Shown in pieces: positions 44,483 to 54,484 of a DNA stretch of 64,000 bases. The stretch spans positions 1,605,204 to 1,669,203 of the forward strand of contig NZ_KB851200.1 in assembly GCF_000368065.1 (NCBI RefSeq). Reading direction: 5' to 3'. The notes under the pieces are model-generated. The model was not told the DNA's origin, searched no databases, and saw only the letters and a list, made by a program, of their open reading frames with translations. The DNA comes from Acinetobacter seifertii (GTDB taxonomy: Bacteria; Pseudomonadota; Gammaproteobacteria; Pseudomonadales; Moraxellaceae). Made by a program: the position numbers and the translations under genes. The stretch's first letter is position 1. Each line of letters begins with the position of its first letter.

Positions 44483-45406
44483 ATGAGATTTAAACAAAAA
44501 TCCTTCAGAAAGATTCCTGATTCTTTAGCTAATATCCCAGGGAAATTTTTACTTGGTAAAAAATTATCAGATTTAACTTCAGATCATCTAAAAAAAATAT
44601 CTGATAAAGATACATGGGAAGATGGGGATTCATTTCTTCCAAATAAAATCGGAAAATTTTCCAGAATAAATGCAGATGGCAAAGAAATTGTTAGGAGAGA
44701 CCAACCTAAAGAAACTATTACGAGAGCATTTTACTACACTCGCTATGAGTTTCATGGAAGAGATAATAGAGTTGAAATTGAAGATACAGCATGGAGAACA
44801 TATCAACGCTATCCTAGAGAAACTATTCCTGCTCAAAATATTCATGTTAATTGCATTGAAAGCCAAAATGAGAAATTTTTATTAATAGAATGTGATAGCC
44901 AAGAAGATCCAGCTTTATTCTTACATAAGCTTAACTTAGCTTTAGAAATTTTTGGCTCGGATTTGGAGTTTCACGTAGCTGCTAAAGATGGTTTCGTAGC
45001 ATTACCTCAAACATTCAACATCGTAAATTGGTTAATTCTTCCAGCAGGCTCATATAGCCAAGAAGAATTAAAAGATAAAGTTAAACAAACGATATCACCT
45101 AAATTAAGTAAAACAGTCAAACCAGTAATTGAAAAAAGATTAGATAAAATAGGATCTTATCAACACAGCGGTATTGTTATTGGAGTAGGTGGATATAAAG
45201 GATATGTTATTTATCACTTCCCCCAAAAAAGTATCTCTGTTTTAGAGTCTGATAGCCCTAATAATGCTACGTATGTATTTAATCACTCTGACTGGGAACA
45301 ACTATCTAAAAAAACTAAGACTGAAATTATTAACAATAATCTAGCAATCAAGAGAATTATTCACGATCCTGATTGGGATCAAAAAATAGATAATCTTTTA
45401 AGATAA
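44483..45406 (+). CDS. Hypothetical protein, 307 residues (AT-rich accessory gene)
   Basis: Soluble, Lys/Asp-rich protein with no signal peptide or membrane helix. Landmarks: an N-terminal basic stretch, then DGDSFLPNKIGKFSRINADGKE, TRYEFHGRDNRVEIEDTAWR, an acidic QEDPALFLHKLNLALEIFGSD, a KDKVKQTISPKLSKTVKPVI segment and a Gly-rich GIVIGVGGYKGYVIYHF. No family is recognised. Codon use is much more AT-rich than the flanking paa and ethanolamine genes, suggesting acquisition. The next gene follows after 16 nt, so they likely form a pair. Confidence 0.6.
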   Translation: MRFKQKSFRKIPDSLANIPGKFLLGKKLSDLTSDHLKKISDKDTWEDGDSFLPNKIGKFSRINADGKEIVRRDQPKETITRAFYYTRYEFHGRDNRVEIEDTAWRTYQRYPRETIPAQNIHVNCIESQNEKFLLIECDSQEDPALFLHKLNLALEIFGSDLEFHVAAKDGFVALPQTFNIVNWLILPAGSYSQEELKDKVKQTISPKLSKTVKPVIEKRLDKIGSYQHSGIVIGVGGYKGYVIYHFPQKSISVLESDSPNNATYVFNHSDWEQLSKKTKTEIINNNLAIKRIIHDPDWDQKIDNLLR

Positions 45407-45422
45407 ACAAAGGGCTTATATA

Positions 45423-45749
45423 ATGAAATTTAAAGAAATATTTACTCAAGCTATTAATACTAAAAGCAAAATACAAGTTACCTTCTTTTCTAAAGAGGAT
45501 AATACGTCTTTAACTCGCTTATGTGCTCCTTTTGATATAGGTCCTAGCAATAGATTTAAAGATAAAACAGATCGTTATCACCTTTGGGATTATGATAGCG
45601 ACACTGGTTCACATACATTACCTCTTGTCGATGAACAAGTTATTGATATAAAAATATTGGATGAAAAGTTTGAACCTTCAAATATTATTAACTGGAATTT
45701 CAAACCAAACTCTTGGCATCTTCCGAGAGATTGGGGAAATTACAGCTAA
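45423..45749 (+). CDS. Hypothetical protein, 108 residues
   Basis: Small soluble protein with a beta-rich look: IQVTFFSKEDNTSLTRLCAP, FDIGPSNRFKDKTDRYHLWD and LPLVDEQVIDIKILDEKFEP, followed by NIINWNFKPNSWHLP. The pattern of short strands ending in W/Y is loosely reminiscent of WYL-type or small regulatory domains, but I cannot assign it. It follows the 307-residue gene by 16 nt and ends at a strong terminator, so the two form a two-gene unit. Confidence 0.6.
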   Translation: MKFKEIFTQAINTKSKIQVTFFSKEDNTSLTRLCAPFDIGPSNRFKDKTDRYHLWDYDSDTGSHTLPLVDEQVIDIKILDEKFEPSNIINWNFKPNSWHLPRDWGNYS

Positions 45750-45775
45750 TATCAAAGACCATGAACAAAAATTAA

Positions 45776-45807
45776 AAAATGGGAGCTGATTGCTCCCATT
45801 TTTTTAA
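45776..45807 (+). terminator. Intrinsic terminator of the two-gene unit
   Basis: AAAATGGGAGC (45776-45786) pairs with GCTCCCATTTT (45792-45802) and runs into a T-tract. Confidence 0.9.
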
Positions 45808-45843
45808 TGCGTATAATATTTATTTAAAAAACTTAATGATGAA

Positions 45844-46317
45844 ATGATAGAATCAAATTACATTGAAATTGGTACGAAAGAATTTTCTTTTACTATTCTG
45901 AATATCAATCCTCAAAAGAATCTTTTACCTCTTACAATCAATATTAATGGACTTTCATTTGGTACATTAGATTCACCAACATACATGCCTAGCTTTATTG
46001 GAGATTTAAAAGCATTAGTGCAAGGACCCTTCCATAAAAACTATAATTTAACTATTGAAAACTTTTTAGAAAATCTCTGCATAAATCAAGAGCTGATTGA
46101 GCATTACAGATTAACCTTAGAAGAAACTTTTGACGATTTTTCAAAAATTGGCGTTCGAAACCAAGAATCAATTTTTTTCTTATTTAAGCTACATAGAAAT
46201 CCATTTTTTATATATCCAAACTTAAGAGAAGAAATGATATATGCTGAACATGTTCCAATTAATTCAGTTGAATCGGCTCTAAGTGAATTAATGAAATATA
46301 TAGCAACACTCCCCTAA
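45844..46317 (+). CDS. Hypothetical protein, 157 residues (possibly immunity-like)
   Basis: Acidic, soluble protein. The N-terminal half is beta-rich (YIEIGTKEFSFTILNINPQK, then PLTININGLSFGTLDSPTYM) and the second half helical (LKALVQGPFHKNYNLTIENF). This layout is seen in polymorphic-toxin immunity proteins, but no family is identified. It is very AT-rich and lies alone between terminators and the next unknown gene. Confidence 0.5.
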   Translation: MIESNYIEIGTKEFSFTILNINPQKNLLPLTININGLSFGTLDSPTYMPSFIGDLKALVQGPFHKNYNLTIENFLENLCINQELIEHYRLTLEETFDDFSKIGVRNQESIFFLFKLHRNPFFIYPNLREEMIYAEHVPINSVESALSELMKYIATLP

Positions 46318-46386
46318 CAGCCTCTATTCAAATTTTATGAATACGCTAACTAACTTTAGACAAACGACTAAGTAATATTTACAACT

Positions 46387-46827
46387 ATGGAAAGAAATGA
46401 ATACCAAGAAGAAAAACACACAAAGTTCATTTATTCGAGTAAAAGACGCATTCAGCGAAGAGTTCTACAATTAGAGAAACTTACGGCCGAGGCTATTCAT
46501 AACTATATTCACCTCAACTACAAGGATGAATGGTTTGAAAGTAATTTTTCAATTTTAAGTTGTTGGAAATTCTCTAAAAAGGACTTTGATAACACTGACA
46601 AATTTTGGTGTGATGCCATTTATTTCGAAGACTTTCATATAGAAAATGAACGAGTATTTACTTTCAATGGACACGCGTGGATTGGCTTGGCAAGCAATGT
46701 TGGTTCAGAATGGAAAGTACCAGTCTCAGGAAAGTTTTGTATAAGTTCGAATGGGAAAACTTTAAAAAGCTATACCTTAACTTTTTACAATGAAAGTCGG
46801 AAATTGGTTTTATCAAAACGGAATTAA
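46387..46827 (+). CDS. Hypothetical protein, 146 residues
   Basis: Soluble protein with a basic N-terminus (KRRIQRRVLQLEKLTAEAIH) and an aromatic-rich central part (NYKDEWFESNFSILSCWKFS; FWCDAIYFEDFHIENERVF; NGHAWIGLASNVGSEWKVPV). No signal peptide or recognised family. It ends one nt before the ATG of the phosphatase gene, so the two may be coupled. AT-rich like the preceding unknown genes. Confidence 0.5.
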   Translation: MERNEYQEEKHTKFIYSSKRRIQRRVLQLEKLTAEAIHNYIHLNYKDEWFESNFSILSCWKFSKKDFDNTDKFWCDAIYFEDFHIENERVFTFNGHAWIGLASNVGSEWKVPVSGKFCISSNGKTLKSYTLTFYNESRKLVLSKRN

Positions 46828-46828
46828 C

Positions 46829-47410
46829 ATGAGTATTTTTCTGATCCGACATGCTGAAAGTGAAGCCAACATTAATGGAAAAACCCTGTCACATGCTTCA
46901 ATTGCTTTAAGTGAAAATGGGCATAAACAAGCTCAAGCACTATGTTCAAAACTGCCTAAAATTGATCATGTGATTGTGTCTCAATATTTGCGTACACATC
47001 AAACCGCCGCCCCACTATTAGAAAAATATAATCTCAATTTTGAAGTAGATGAGCATTTGCATGAGTTTAGCTATTTGTCTGAGCGTAAATGTGCAAATAC
47101 CAATATGGATGACCGTAAAGCTTGGGTAAATGCATATTGGGAGAAAATGGATTATCAGCATAAAGATGCCGATGATGCAGAATCTTTTGAAGATCTATAT
47201 ATGCGGGTTCAAGCTTTCCATGAGAAGTTAAAGGCATTGACTGATAGTTATGTCCAAAAGAATTTGGCTGTGTTTAGTCACGGACAGTTTTTACAACTTT
47301 TGATGATGCAAATACAACAACCTCAACCAATTTCAAAAGATTTAATGCGGCAATTTAGATACAATCTGGTTTATCAGCCAATTAGAAACACTCAGGTTTT
47401 TACTTATTGA
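46829..47410 (+). CDS. Histidine phosphatase family protein (phosphoglycerate-mutase-like)
   Basis: 193 residues. The catalytic RHG-type motif is FLIRHAESEANINGK (residues about 4-18), with the second Arg in SQYLRTHQTA and the second catalytic His in VFSHGQFLQLL. ATG 46829 was chosen because the family motif begins right after it; a longer frame from 46790 is rejected. Substrate unknown; candidates are small phosphate esters or phosphoproteins. GC content rises again here, marking the right edge of the accessory patch. Confidence 0.8.
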   Translation: MSIFLIRHAESEANINGKTLSHASIALSENGHKQAQALCSKLPKIDHVIVSQYLRTHQTAAPLLEKYNLNFEVDEHLHEFSYLSERKCANTNMDDRKAWVNAYWEKMDYQHKDADDAESFEDLYMRVQAFHEKLKALTDSYVQKNLAVFSHGQFLQLLMMQIQQPQPISKDLMRQFRYNLVYQPIRNTQVFTY

Positions 47411-47528
47411 ACTAAAGCGCATTCATAAAGCCTATACGGACTACTCACTTAACGGAATTAACCTATGCCTTAATCATTTTGGTTATAATTTTAGTACCTG
47501 ATAAGTTTTGCCCTAGATCTAACGCCTA

Positions 47529-47912
47529 TCACGGCGCAAGTCTATAACAAGTAGATGTAAATAAAGCGACTCTATTATTCAAACCGTCTGTTATCACAAC
47601 TTCATAGTGCGCAAATTTTTTACTACTGCCAACCTTGGTTGCCGTTGCAAATAACACCTTATCTTTCGCTCCACTCATATAGCGAATATCCGCCTGTAGG
47701 CCAGTATATGGCGCATCCCCTGCATTACAAGCCATCGCAAAAGCGATATCGGCTAAAGAAAATATGACACCACCATGCACACCGCCCAAGGCATTCATGT
47801 GTTCGTCTTTTACATTAAGCTTGCAACGCGCTTCATCAAAACTGCGATGCAGCACTTGAACACCCAATAGCTCTGCGAATTGATCAACCGCGGTAGTTTC
47901 CATATTTTGCAC
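47529..47912 (-). CDS. paaI: Phenylacetyl-CoA-type hotdog thioesterase
   Basis: 127-residue single-hotdog thioesterase. HMNALGGVHGGVIFSLADIA has the catalytic Asn/Asp region and matches PaaI, which removes dead-end hydroxyphenylacetyl-CoA or phenylacetyl-CoA esters. The GTG at 47912 has GGGAG 6 nt upstream and is preferred to ATG 47903. It is the last gene of the paa cluster. Confidence 0.9.
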   Translation of the reverse strand: MQNMETTAVDQFAELLGVQVLHRSFDEARCKLNVKDEHMNALGGVHGGVIFSLADIAFAMACNAGDAPYTGLQADIRYMSGAKDKVLFATATKVGSSKKFAHYEVVITDGLNNRVALFTSTCYRLAP

Positions 47913-47989
47913 AAACGTCTCCCTACTCGTGCGAGTATTCCTTAAGTGTTATGAACTCATGTGTATTGAAATCGACTGTTTAAAAGCCG

Positions 47990-48595
47990 TTAAACGCTAT
48001 CTTGTTTAATCTGATAATTTGAAGAGTTAAAGTCCTTATAGGTCAGGCGGTCATCTGACTCTGAGCTTAAAGGCTGAACTTCTTGCATTGAATTTAAGCA
48101 GCGCTGTGCAAGCTCAATGTATTCTTGTGTGCCTCTGGTTTTCCATTTTTTTTCTTGTTCTGATAAATCACGTGCAACCTTGGCAGGACTACCCATTGCC
48201 AATACATTTGCCGGAATAATATCTTTGGTTTTAACCAGGCTATTTGCGCCAATAATGGTGTTTTCACCAATTTCGGCATAGTCCAAAATTACACTGTTCA
48301 TGCCGACCAAAACATTTTTTCCAATACGGCAACCATGTAAAGTTGTGCCATGCCCAATGTGCCCCATTTCCTCAACTAAAGTCACGCTTTGCGGAAAACC
48401 ATGTACGGTGCAGCTATCTTGTATATTGGCATTTTGCTTAATATGAATACGACCAAAATCGGCACGCAATGAGGCAAATGGCCCTACATATACACCCGCT
48501 TCAATAATCACATCACCAATTAAAACAGCAGTTGGGTGTACAAAAGCTTCTGGGCTAACCACTGGAATAACACCGTCAATACTATAACAAGGCAT
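47990..48595 (-). CDS. paaY: PaaY thioesterase/gamma-carbonic-anhydrase-fold protein
   Basis: 201-residue left-handed beta-helix hexapeptide-repeat protein ([40 protein letters not shown]), with His residues as in gamma-class carbonic anhydrases. PaaY proteins hydrolyse ring-hydroxylated CoA esters that stall the pathway. It overlaps the end of paaX by 14 nt. Confidence 0.92.
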   Translation of the reverse strand: MPCYSIDGVIPVVSPEAFVHPTAVLIGDVIIEAGVYVGPFASLRADFGRIHIKQNANIQDSCTVHGFPQSVTLVEEMGHIGHGTTLHGCRIGKNVLVGMNSVILDYAEIGENTIIGANSLVKTKDIIPANVLAMGSPAKVARDLSEQEKKWKTRGTQEYIELAQRCLNSMQEVQPLSSESDDRLTYKDFNSSNYQIKQDSV

Positions 48596-49547
48596 GATTT
48601 AACCTCTCATTTGTCGCCACCAAACCTCCGAAACGGCGCCAATAATGTGCTGTGGCATTTGGCATTGGTCCTTCTGCTGTTGCGGCAACAGACAAGAAGT
48701 ATTCATCCGCAGGTTCAAATACTTTTTTATAAATATTCATTGATAAAGTTCGTGCACTAATCGCAGGCCAGTCAGTTGGCAATAACTCAAGCGGCAATGC
48801 AGGGTCTTTCAATAAAATCCGTCGATAATAATGAATGAGCAAAGTTCGAATTTGAAAGGCCTGAACAGGTTCGAGTTGTTCGTTTTCCTGCATCAGCAAC
48901 ACGCCAATTTCTCTAAAAATATCGAGAAACTGTAAATATCTTTGGCGTAATTCATCAATTGGCCAGTTGGTTCTGAGCATACGACCAATGGTATCGACCG
49001 AATTATTAAAGAGCTGCAAGGTTTCGGCTTTAAACACCACCACTTGCTCACTCATATTTAAGTCAACCAACAACCGTTGCAGTTCAATACGGTTACAACC
49101 CGGATAAGCCATTAAGTTTGTCGAAATATTGGCAAACCCTAACCATTCGAGTTCTTTCTTTAACAACGCTTTATTTTCAGTATCGAGGCTAGACATCAGA
49201 ATAAGATCCCAATAATGGTCCCACTCTTTCATCTGGTCGTTATAAATACGTTGCTCGGCCTGCAAATAAGTCGAACGGCTTGAATCGGTAATTCGATAAA
49301 AACTGGTTCTGCCAATTTTGTCCGAACATAACCAATCATTTTTAACTAAACGAAAAACAGAGGTTCTTACAGCACGGTCATTAAAACCAAATAGCTCTAA
49401 TAACTGAATCAGGCTTGCAAGACTAATGTTTCCACCCCGATGAAGTACTGAATCTCCAAAAATTGTCGAAATAAGCGAAGTTCCACTTAAGGTTTCATTC
49501 TTTACAACAGAATCAATTATTTGCTGTATTTTTGCACTCATACTCAT
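48582..49547 (-). CDS. paaX: Phenylacetate degradation repressor
   Basis: 321 residues. The N-terminal PaaX winged-helix domain (about 20-90: [39 protein letters not shown]) is followed by the central and C-terminal PaaX domains. It represses paa promoters and is released by phenylacetyl-CoA. The start ATG lies just before the paaK downstream region, and transcription continues from the paaA-K genes. Confidence 0.93.
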   Translation of the reverse strand: MSMSAKIQQIIDSVVKNETLSGTSLISTIFGDSVLHRGGNISLASLIQLLELFGFNDRAVRTSVFRLVKNDWLCSDKIGRTSFYRITDSSRSTYLQAEQRIYNDQMKEWDHYWDLILMSSLDTENKALLKKELEWLGFANISTNLMAYPGCNRIELQRLLVDLNMSEQVVVFKAETLQLFNNSVDTIGRMLRTNWPIDELRQRYLQFLDIFREIGVLLMQENEQLEPVQAFQIRTLLIHYYRRILLKDPALPLELLPTDWPAISARTLSMNIYKKVFEPADEYFLSVAATAEGPMPNATAHYWRRFGGLVATNERLNHALL

Positions 49548-49600
49548 GTCTTGGCGTTTAGTTTCAGGGTATAGATTCTATACCCTGAATGATCTTGATG

Positions 49601-50890
49601 TTAAGCAATCTGACGCATATCGATTACCCGCTTTGCCTTTCCTTCCGAACGAGGTAAGGTCGCTTCTGTAACAACTTCTACAGTAACGCTAATCCCAATC
49701 ATGGTTTTAATGCGTTTCATCAACTCCTGAGCAAGTTGATTGGCCTGTATATTACAGTTATGACACATCTCTGTACGAATATGCAAAGTATCCATATGGC
49801 CTTTTTTAGTCACCAAAATTTCATAATTTGGAACTAAATGTGGAACTTGCAAAATTTGCTCTTCAATTTGAGTCGGGAAAACGTTCACGCCGCGAATAAT
49901 CAGCATGTCGTCACTACGGCCCACAATTTTATCCATTTTACGCATTGCCAGATTTTCTCCAGCGAGTAAACGGGTTAAATCACGGGTACGGTAACGAATA
50001 ATTGGTAAGCCTTCTTTGGTAATGGTGGTAAAGACTAGCTCGCCAAGTTCACCATCTTTACAAACTTCACCTGTTTCAGGGTTAATAATTTCTGGGTAGA
50101 AATGATCTTCCCAAATAGTTAGTCCTTCACCCTCACCTAGGCACTGCATCGCAACGCCCGGCCCCATTACTTCAGACAAACCATAAATATCGAGTGCTTT
50201 AATATTTAGGCGCTCTTCAATTTCACGGCGCAGTTCGTTGGTCCATGGCTCAGCACCAAAAATACCCACTTTTAAAGACGTATTACGCGCAGTACCAAAT
50301 TGTTGCTCGAGCTTTTCAATAATGCTCACGCAATACGATGGCGTAACCATAATTGCAGTAGGCTTAAAGTCTTGAATAAGCTGAACTTGCTTTTCAGTTT
50401 GGCCGCCAGACATTGGAATAACCGTTGCACCTAAGCGCTCGGCACCATAATGTGCACCTAGACCACCTGTAAATAGTCCATAGCCATAAGCAACCTGAAC
50501 CATATCTTTCGCGGTTAAACCTGCCATGCGTAAGCAACGTGCAACAATGTCCGACCAAGTATTAATATCTTTTTGGGTATAACCCACCACGGTCGGTTTA
50601 CCCGTTGTGCCCGATGATGCATGTAAACGCACAATTTGCTCTTGCGGTACAGCAAACATTCCAAACGGATAGTTGTCTCTTAAATCCTGTTTGGTGGTAA
50701 ATGGAAACTTTGCCAGATCGTCTAAAGTCACGAAGTCATCAGGATGTACACCTGCTTCATCGAACTTTTTCTTATAGACCGGACTATTTTCATATACAAA
50801 AGTCAGGGTTTGTTTTAACCGTTTAGTTTGCAGCTCTCTAAGCTCTGCAAGTGTTAATTGTTCAACATTATCCGTTGTAAGGCTGTCCAT
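49601..50890 (-). CDS. paaK: Phenylacetate-CoA ligase
   Basis: 429-residue adenylate-forming enzyme that activates phenylacetate to phenylacetyl-CoA. P-loop LHASSGTTGKPTVVGYTQKD (about 90-110), DIYGLSEVMGPGVAMQ and the hinge TRDLTRLLAGEN are typical, as is the C-terminal GRSDDMLIIRGVNVFPTQIE. GGAG precedes the ATG. It is the tenth gene of the main operon. Confidence 0.96.
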   Translation of the reverse strand: MDSLTTDNVEQLTLAELRELQTKRLKQTLTFVYENSPVYKKKFDEAGVHPDDFVTLDDLAKFPFTTKQDLRDNYPFGMFAVPQEQIVRLHASSGTTGKPTVVGYTQKDINTWSDIVARCLRMAGLTAKDMVQVAYGYGLFTGGLGAHYGAERLGATVIPMSGGQTEKQVQLIQDFKPTAIMVTPSYCVSIIEKLEQQFGTARNTSLKVGIFGAEPWTNELRREIEERLNIKALDIYGLSEVMGPGVAMQCLGEGEGLTIWEDHFYPEIINPETGEVCKDGELGELVFTTITKEGLPIIRYRTRDLTRLLAGENLAMRKMDKIVGRSDDMLIIRGVNVFPTQIEEQILQVPHLVPNYEILVTKKGHMDTLHIRTEMCHNCNIQANQLAQELMKRIKTMIGISVTVEVVTEATLPRSEGKAKRVIDMRQIA

Positions 50891-50930
50891 CGCCTATCTC
50901 CTCATTATGTAATTTTTAAAACCGTCTGAA

Positions 50931-52139
50931 TTAATTTAAGTTTTCCAAAATCAGTGCAACACCTTGCCCAACACCCACACACATCGTGCAAAGTGCATAA
51001 CGTCCACCGCGTTTTTTAAGCTCACGTGTTGCCGTAATCACTAAACGTGTACCGCTCATACCTAGCGGATGGCCTAATGCAATCGCACCACCATTTGGGT
51101 TCACGCGTTCATCGTCATCTTTTAGACCAAGTTCACGCATACAAGCCAAAGATTGGGCTGCGAATGCTTCATTCAGTTCAATCACGTCCATCTGATCTAG
51201 CGTTAAACCTGTTTGCTTTAAAATTTTCTGTACAGCCGGAACAGGACCTATACCCATATATTTGGGTTCAACCCCTGCACTTGCAATGCCAATCACACGT
51301 GCTAAAGGTTTTAAACCATGTGTATCTGCAAATTCACGGTTGGTAATTAACACACACGCGGCACCATCATTTACACCAGAGGCATTTCCAGCAGTCACCG
51401 AACCACCTTCTTTTTTAAATGGCGCTTTTAGTTTTGCGAGTGCTTCAAGTGTTGTTTCACGCGGATGTTCATCGCGATTAACAACGTTCACGTTTTTCTT
51501 ACGATCTACAATCTCGACAGGCAAAATCTCGTCGGTAAAAAAACCGTTTTGTTGAGCAGCAGCCGTTTTTTGTTGACTACGCAATGCAAACGCATCTTGG
51601 TCTTCACGACTGATCTGATATTTTTCAGCTACATTTTCGGCAGTTTCCGGCATGCTGTCGGTGCCGTATTGCGCTTTAAGCTGCTTGTTTACAAAGCGCC
51701 AGCCAATGGTGGTGTCATAAATTTCAGGTGTACGGCTAAACGCTTCGGTTGGTTTAGCTTGTACAAATGGCGCTCGGCTCATTGACTCAACACCACCTGC
51801 CAAAACGAATTGTGCTTCACCTGCTTTAATTGAGCGTGCAGCAAGTCCTACTGCGTCTAAACCAGAAGCACACAAACGATTGACGGTCATCGCTGGTACT
51901 GTATCAGGTAAGCCTGCCAAGAGTGTTGCCATACGTGCAACGTTACGGTTGTCTTCACCTGCTTGGTTAGCACACCCTAAAAACACTTCGTCTACCGTAT
52001 TCCACGGTAAGTTCGGGTGTTTATCTTTTAAATATTTGATGGGCAATGCAGCTAAATCATCTGCACGTACAGCACTTAAGGCACCTGCATATCGTCCAAT
52101 TGGGGTACGAATAAAATCGCAAATTAAAACGTCTTCCAT
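50931..52139 (-). CDS. paaJ: 3-oxoadipyl-CoA / 3-oxo-5,6-dehydrosuberyl-CoA thiolase
   Basis: 402-residue thiolase. Catalytic Cys in [20 protein letters not shown] (about residue 90), His in [16 protein letters not shown] and second Cys in [16 protein letters not shown]. It cleaves the two 3-oxoacyl-CoA intermediates of the PAA pathway to acetyl-CoA and succinyl-CoA precursors. GGAG precedes the ATG. A paralogous pcaF may exist elsewhere; the paa position gives the name. Confidence 0.94.
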   Translation of the reverse strand: MEDVLICDFIRTPIGRYAGALSAVRADDLAALPIKYLKDKHPNLPWNTVDEVFLGCANQAGEDNRNVARMATLLAGLPDTVPAMTVNRLCASGLDAVGLAARSIKAGEAQFVLAGGVESMSRAPFVQAKPTEAFSRTPEIYDTTIGWRFVNKQLKAQYGTDSMPETAENVAEKYQISREDQDAFALRSQQKTAAAQQNGFFTDEILPVEIVDRKKNVNVVNRDEHPRETTLEALAKLKAPFKKEGGSVTAGNASGVNDGAACVLITNREFADTHGLKPLARVIGIASAGVEPKYMGIGPVPAVQKILKQTGLTLDQMDVIELNEAFAAQSLACMRELGLKDDDERVNPNGGAIALGHPLGMSGTRLVITATRELKKRGGRYALCTMCVGVGQGVALILENLN

Positions 52140-52151
52140 GTTGACTCCTGA

Positions 52152-53690
52152 TTATGCAAATTCGGTCATATCACGTGAATATTGAGTAGCAATGTTTTGA
52201 GTTTTCGCTACGTATTGCTTGAGGTAGATACTCGCGCGATATTTTTCCTCTCCATACAGTGCATATAAGTTATTTAAGGTTTGGAGCACATAAGCACCGC
52301 CCATTTGTGTCAACCACTGATAAGGCCCCTTAGGATAATTCACTCCATATTTCATGGCATTATCAATATCTTCCAGACTCGCAACACCATGTAAACTTGC
52401 TTCACAGGCTTCATTAATGAGTAAAGCGATAGTGCGTAAGGTTAATAGTGCCGGATGGTCTTTAATCCACATCACGCTCATACCAAACTGCGCAAAGTAA
52501 GCCTCAACTTTAGCGAGGTCACTTGCTTCACAAAGCTCGTTATGACTGAGTACTAAAGCTTCCGCCTGCTCAAAATCATGGTGCCAATCCATTAAAACCA
52601 CTTTACGGCTCAGGTAATGAATATTGGCTGACTCACCTTGGCTTAAACGCAAGTCGATATCATCAATTTGGAGGATATTGTCGTCGCTCGCAGATCCGCT
52701 TTTTAAACCTAACCGCGTTAAAAATGCAGGTAGCTGAGACCAAGTCCCTTTTAGCTGAATATGAGCATCAACTGGCTTGGCAATTACAACTTGAGGCTGA
52801 AATGTCTCGTATTGATTTTTTTCGTTATAGCGATAAAAGCCCTGTTTTGACTTGCGGCCCCAAGCTCCCGCATCGACCAATTCTTTTTGAATGAGGCTTG
52901 GACGGTAGCGTGGTTCGTAAAAGAACTCTTGGTAAACACTTTGGGTTACCGAAAAGTTAACATCTTGCCCAATGAGGTCGGTAAGTTCACACGGCCCCAT
53001 CGCAAAACCGCCGCATTGCTTTAAGGCATAGTCTAGCTGGTCATAGCTGGTAACTTGTTCTTGCAGTGTTCTAAAGCCCTCTGCATAAAACGGACGTGCA
53101 ATTCGGTTAACAATAAAACCAGGAGTCGACTTGGTGAGTACAGGAATTTTTTTCCAGCCAAGCATTAAGTTTTTTAAAGCCAAACATAAGCTGTTTGGTG
53201 TTTTTAAGCCTTGTACAATTTCAACCAGTTTCATGACTGGCGCAGGGTTAAAGAAGTGTAAACCCACCACACGCTCAGGGTGAGCAATGCCCGCCGAAAT
53301 TGCAGTCACTGAAATTGAAGATGTGTTACTTGCAAAAATAGTTTGCGCACTACAAATTTCAGCGAGTTGCTTAAATAAAGACTGTTTAACTTCTTTTTTC
53401 TCAACAACTGCTTCAATGACCAAGTCAGCATCACGTAGTGCATCAACTTGATTCACTACCGTTAAACGCGCTAAGGCTTCATCCGCTTGCTGTTGGGTAA
53501 GCTTGCTCTTTTCAACCAGCTTTTTAAATGTCTGCCCTAAGCCGTGAACGGCTTGTTGCGCTTTTTGAGCGTCCAGATCATATAAAACGGTCGAGTGCCC
53601 ATTGACGATCGCTAACTGGGCAATGCCGATGCCCATGGTGCCAGAACCAATAACGGCAATTCGGGCACGAGATAAGTCTAAATCTGTCAT
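52152..53690 (-). CDS. paaH: 3-hydroxyadipyl-CoA dehydrogenase
   Basis: 512-residue NAD-dependent 3-hydroxyacyl-CoA dehydrogenase. The Rossmann start is IAVIGSGTMGIGIAQLAIVN; FASNTSSISVTAISAG and GLHFFNPAPVMKLVEIVQG hold the catalytic His region. A second C-terminal HAD-like domain (about 400-500) makes it longer than single-domain enzymes. It oxidises 3-hydroxyadipyl-CoA. It starts 2 nt after the paaG stop. Confidence 0.95.
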   Translation of the reverse strand: MTDLDLSRARIAVIGSGTMGIGIAQLAIVNGHSTVLYDLDAQKAQQAVHGLGQTFKKLVEKSKLTQQQADEALARLTVVNQVDALRDADLVIEAVVEKKEVKQSLFKQLAEICSAQTIFASNTSSISVTAISAGIAHPERVVGLHFFNPAPVMKLVEIVQGLKTPNSLCLALKNLMLGWKKIPVLTKSTPGFIVNRIARPFYAEGFRTLQEQVTSYDQLDYALKQCGGFAMGPCELTDLIGQDVNFSVTQSVYQEFFYEPRYRPSLIQKELVDAGAWGRKSKQGFYRYNEKNQYETFQPQVVIAKPVDAHIQLKGTWSQLPAFLTRLGLKSGSASDDNILQIDDIDLRLSQGESANIHYLSRKVVLMDWHHDFEQAEALVLSHNELCEASDLAKVEAYFAQFGMSVMWIKDHPALLTLRTIALLINEACEASLHGVASLEDIDNAMKYGVNYPKGPYQWLTQMGGAYVLQTLNNLYALYGEEKYRASIYLKQYVAKTQNIATQYSRDMTEFA

Positions 53691-53692
53691 GC

Positions 53693-54484
53693 TTAGCGCC
53701 CTTTAAAATTTGGTTCACGTTTATTCATAAAGGCTTGTACACCTTCACGATAATCTTCTGAACGACCCGCAATACGTTGTAAGTCACGCTCTAACAGCAT
53801 TTGCTCTTCAAAGGTGTTATTGCTTGATTGATGAATGGCTTTTTTAATGAGAGATAAACCAAAAGTAGGCTGTTTCGCTAAACGTTCCGCGAGTTCAGTG
53901 ACTTTTGTTTTAAGCTCTGCGTCTTCAACGACATCCCAAATCATGCCCCATTCTTTTGCGGTTTCTGCTGGGAGCTTGTCACCTAACAAAGTTAAGCCCA
54001 TCGCACGCGCATGGCCTACAGCACGTAGTAAAAACCATGTACCCGCCGAGTCTGGAACCAAACCTAAGCGACAAAATGCTTGTACGAAGTTTGCCGATTT
54101 AGCTGCAATCACCAAATCACATGCCAGTGCAATATTTGCCCCTGCACCTGCTGCCACACCATTTACCGCGCAAATGACAGGCTTTGGCATATTTACAATC
54201 GTTTTAATGAGTGGGTTATAGTAAGTTTCAATCGAATATCCTAAATCTGGAGCTTCAGCGTTTGGGTCTACTACACGGTCGCCTAAATCTTGTCCTGCAC
54301 AAAAGCCTCGGCCTTCGCCACTAATCACAACACAACGAACATCCGGATTTTTAGTCCATAGGTTTAACACCTCAGCCACTTCACGGTGCATATCAACGTT
54401 AAAGCTATTCAGTGCTTTTGGGCGGTTAAATGTTAGGTAGCCAACACCATTTTTTTCTTCAGCAATAATATTTTGATAGTCCAT
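53693..54484 (-). CDS. paaG: Ring-1,2-epoxyphenylacetyl-CoA isomerase
   Basis: 263-residue crotonase-family isomerase converting the epoxide to an oxepin-CoA. Oxyanion-hole regions: ISGEGRGFCAGQDLGDRVVD (about 55-75) and NGVAAGAGANIALACDLVIA. FCRLGLVPDSAGTWFLLRAV follows, with Asp at the catalytic position used by PaaG in place of the hydratase Glu. ATG 54484 (GAGGTG upstream) overlaps the paaF stop by 1 nt; GTG 54487 is the alternative. Confidence 0.94.
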   Translation of the reverse strand: MDYQNIIAEEKNGVGYLTFNRPKALNSFNVDMHREVAEVLNLWTKNPDVRCVVISGEGRGFCAGQDLGDRVVDPNAEAPDLGYSIETYYNPLIKTIVNMPKPVICAVNGVAAGAGANIALACDLVIAAKSANFVQAFCRLGLVPDSAGTWFLLRAVGHARAMGLTLLGDKLPAETAKEWGMIWDVVEDAELKTKVTELAERLAKQPTFGLSLIKKAIHQSSNNTFEEQMLLERDLQRIAGRSEDYREGVQAFMNKREPNFKGR

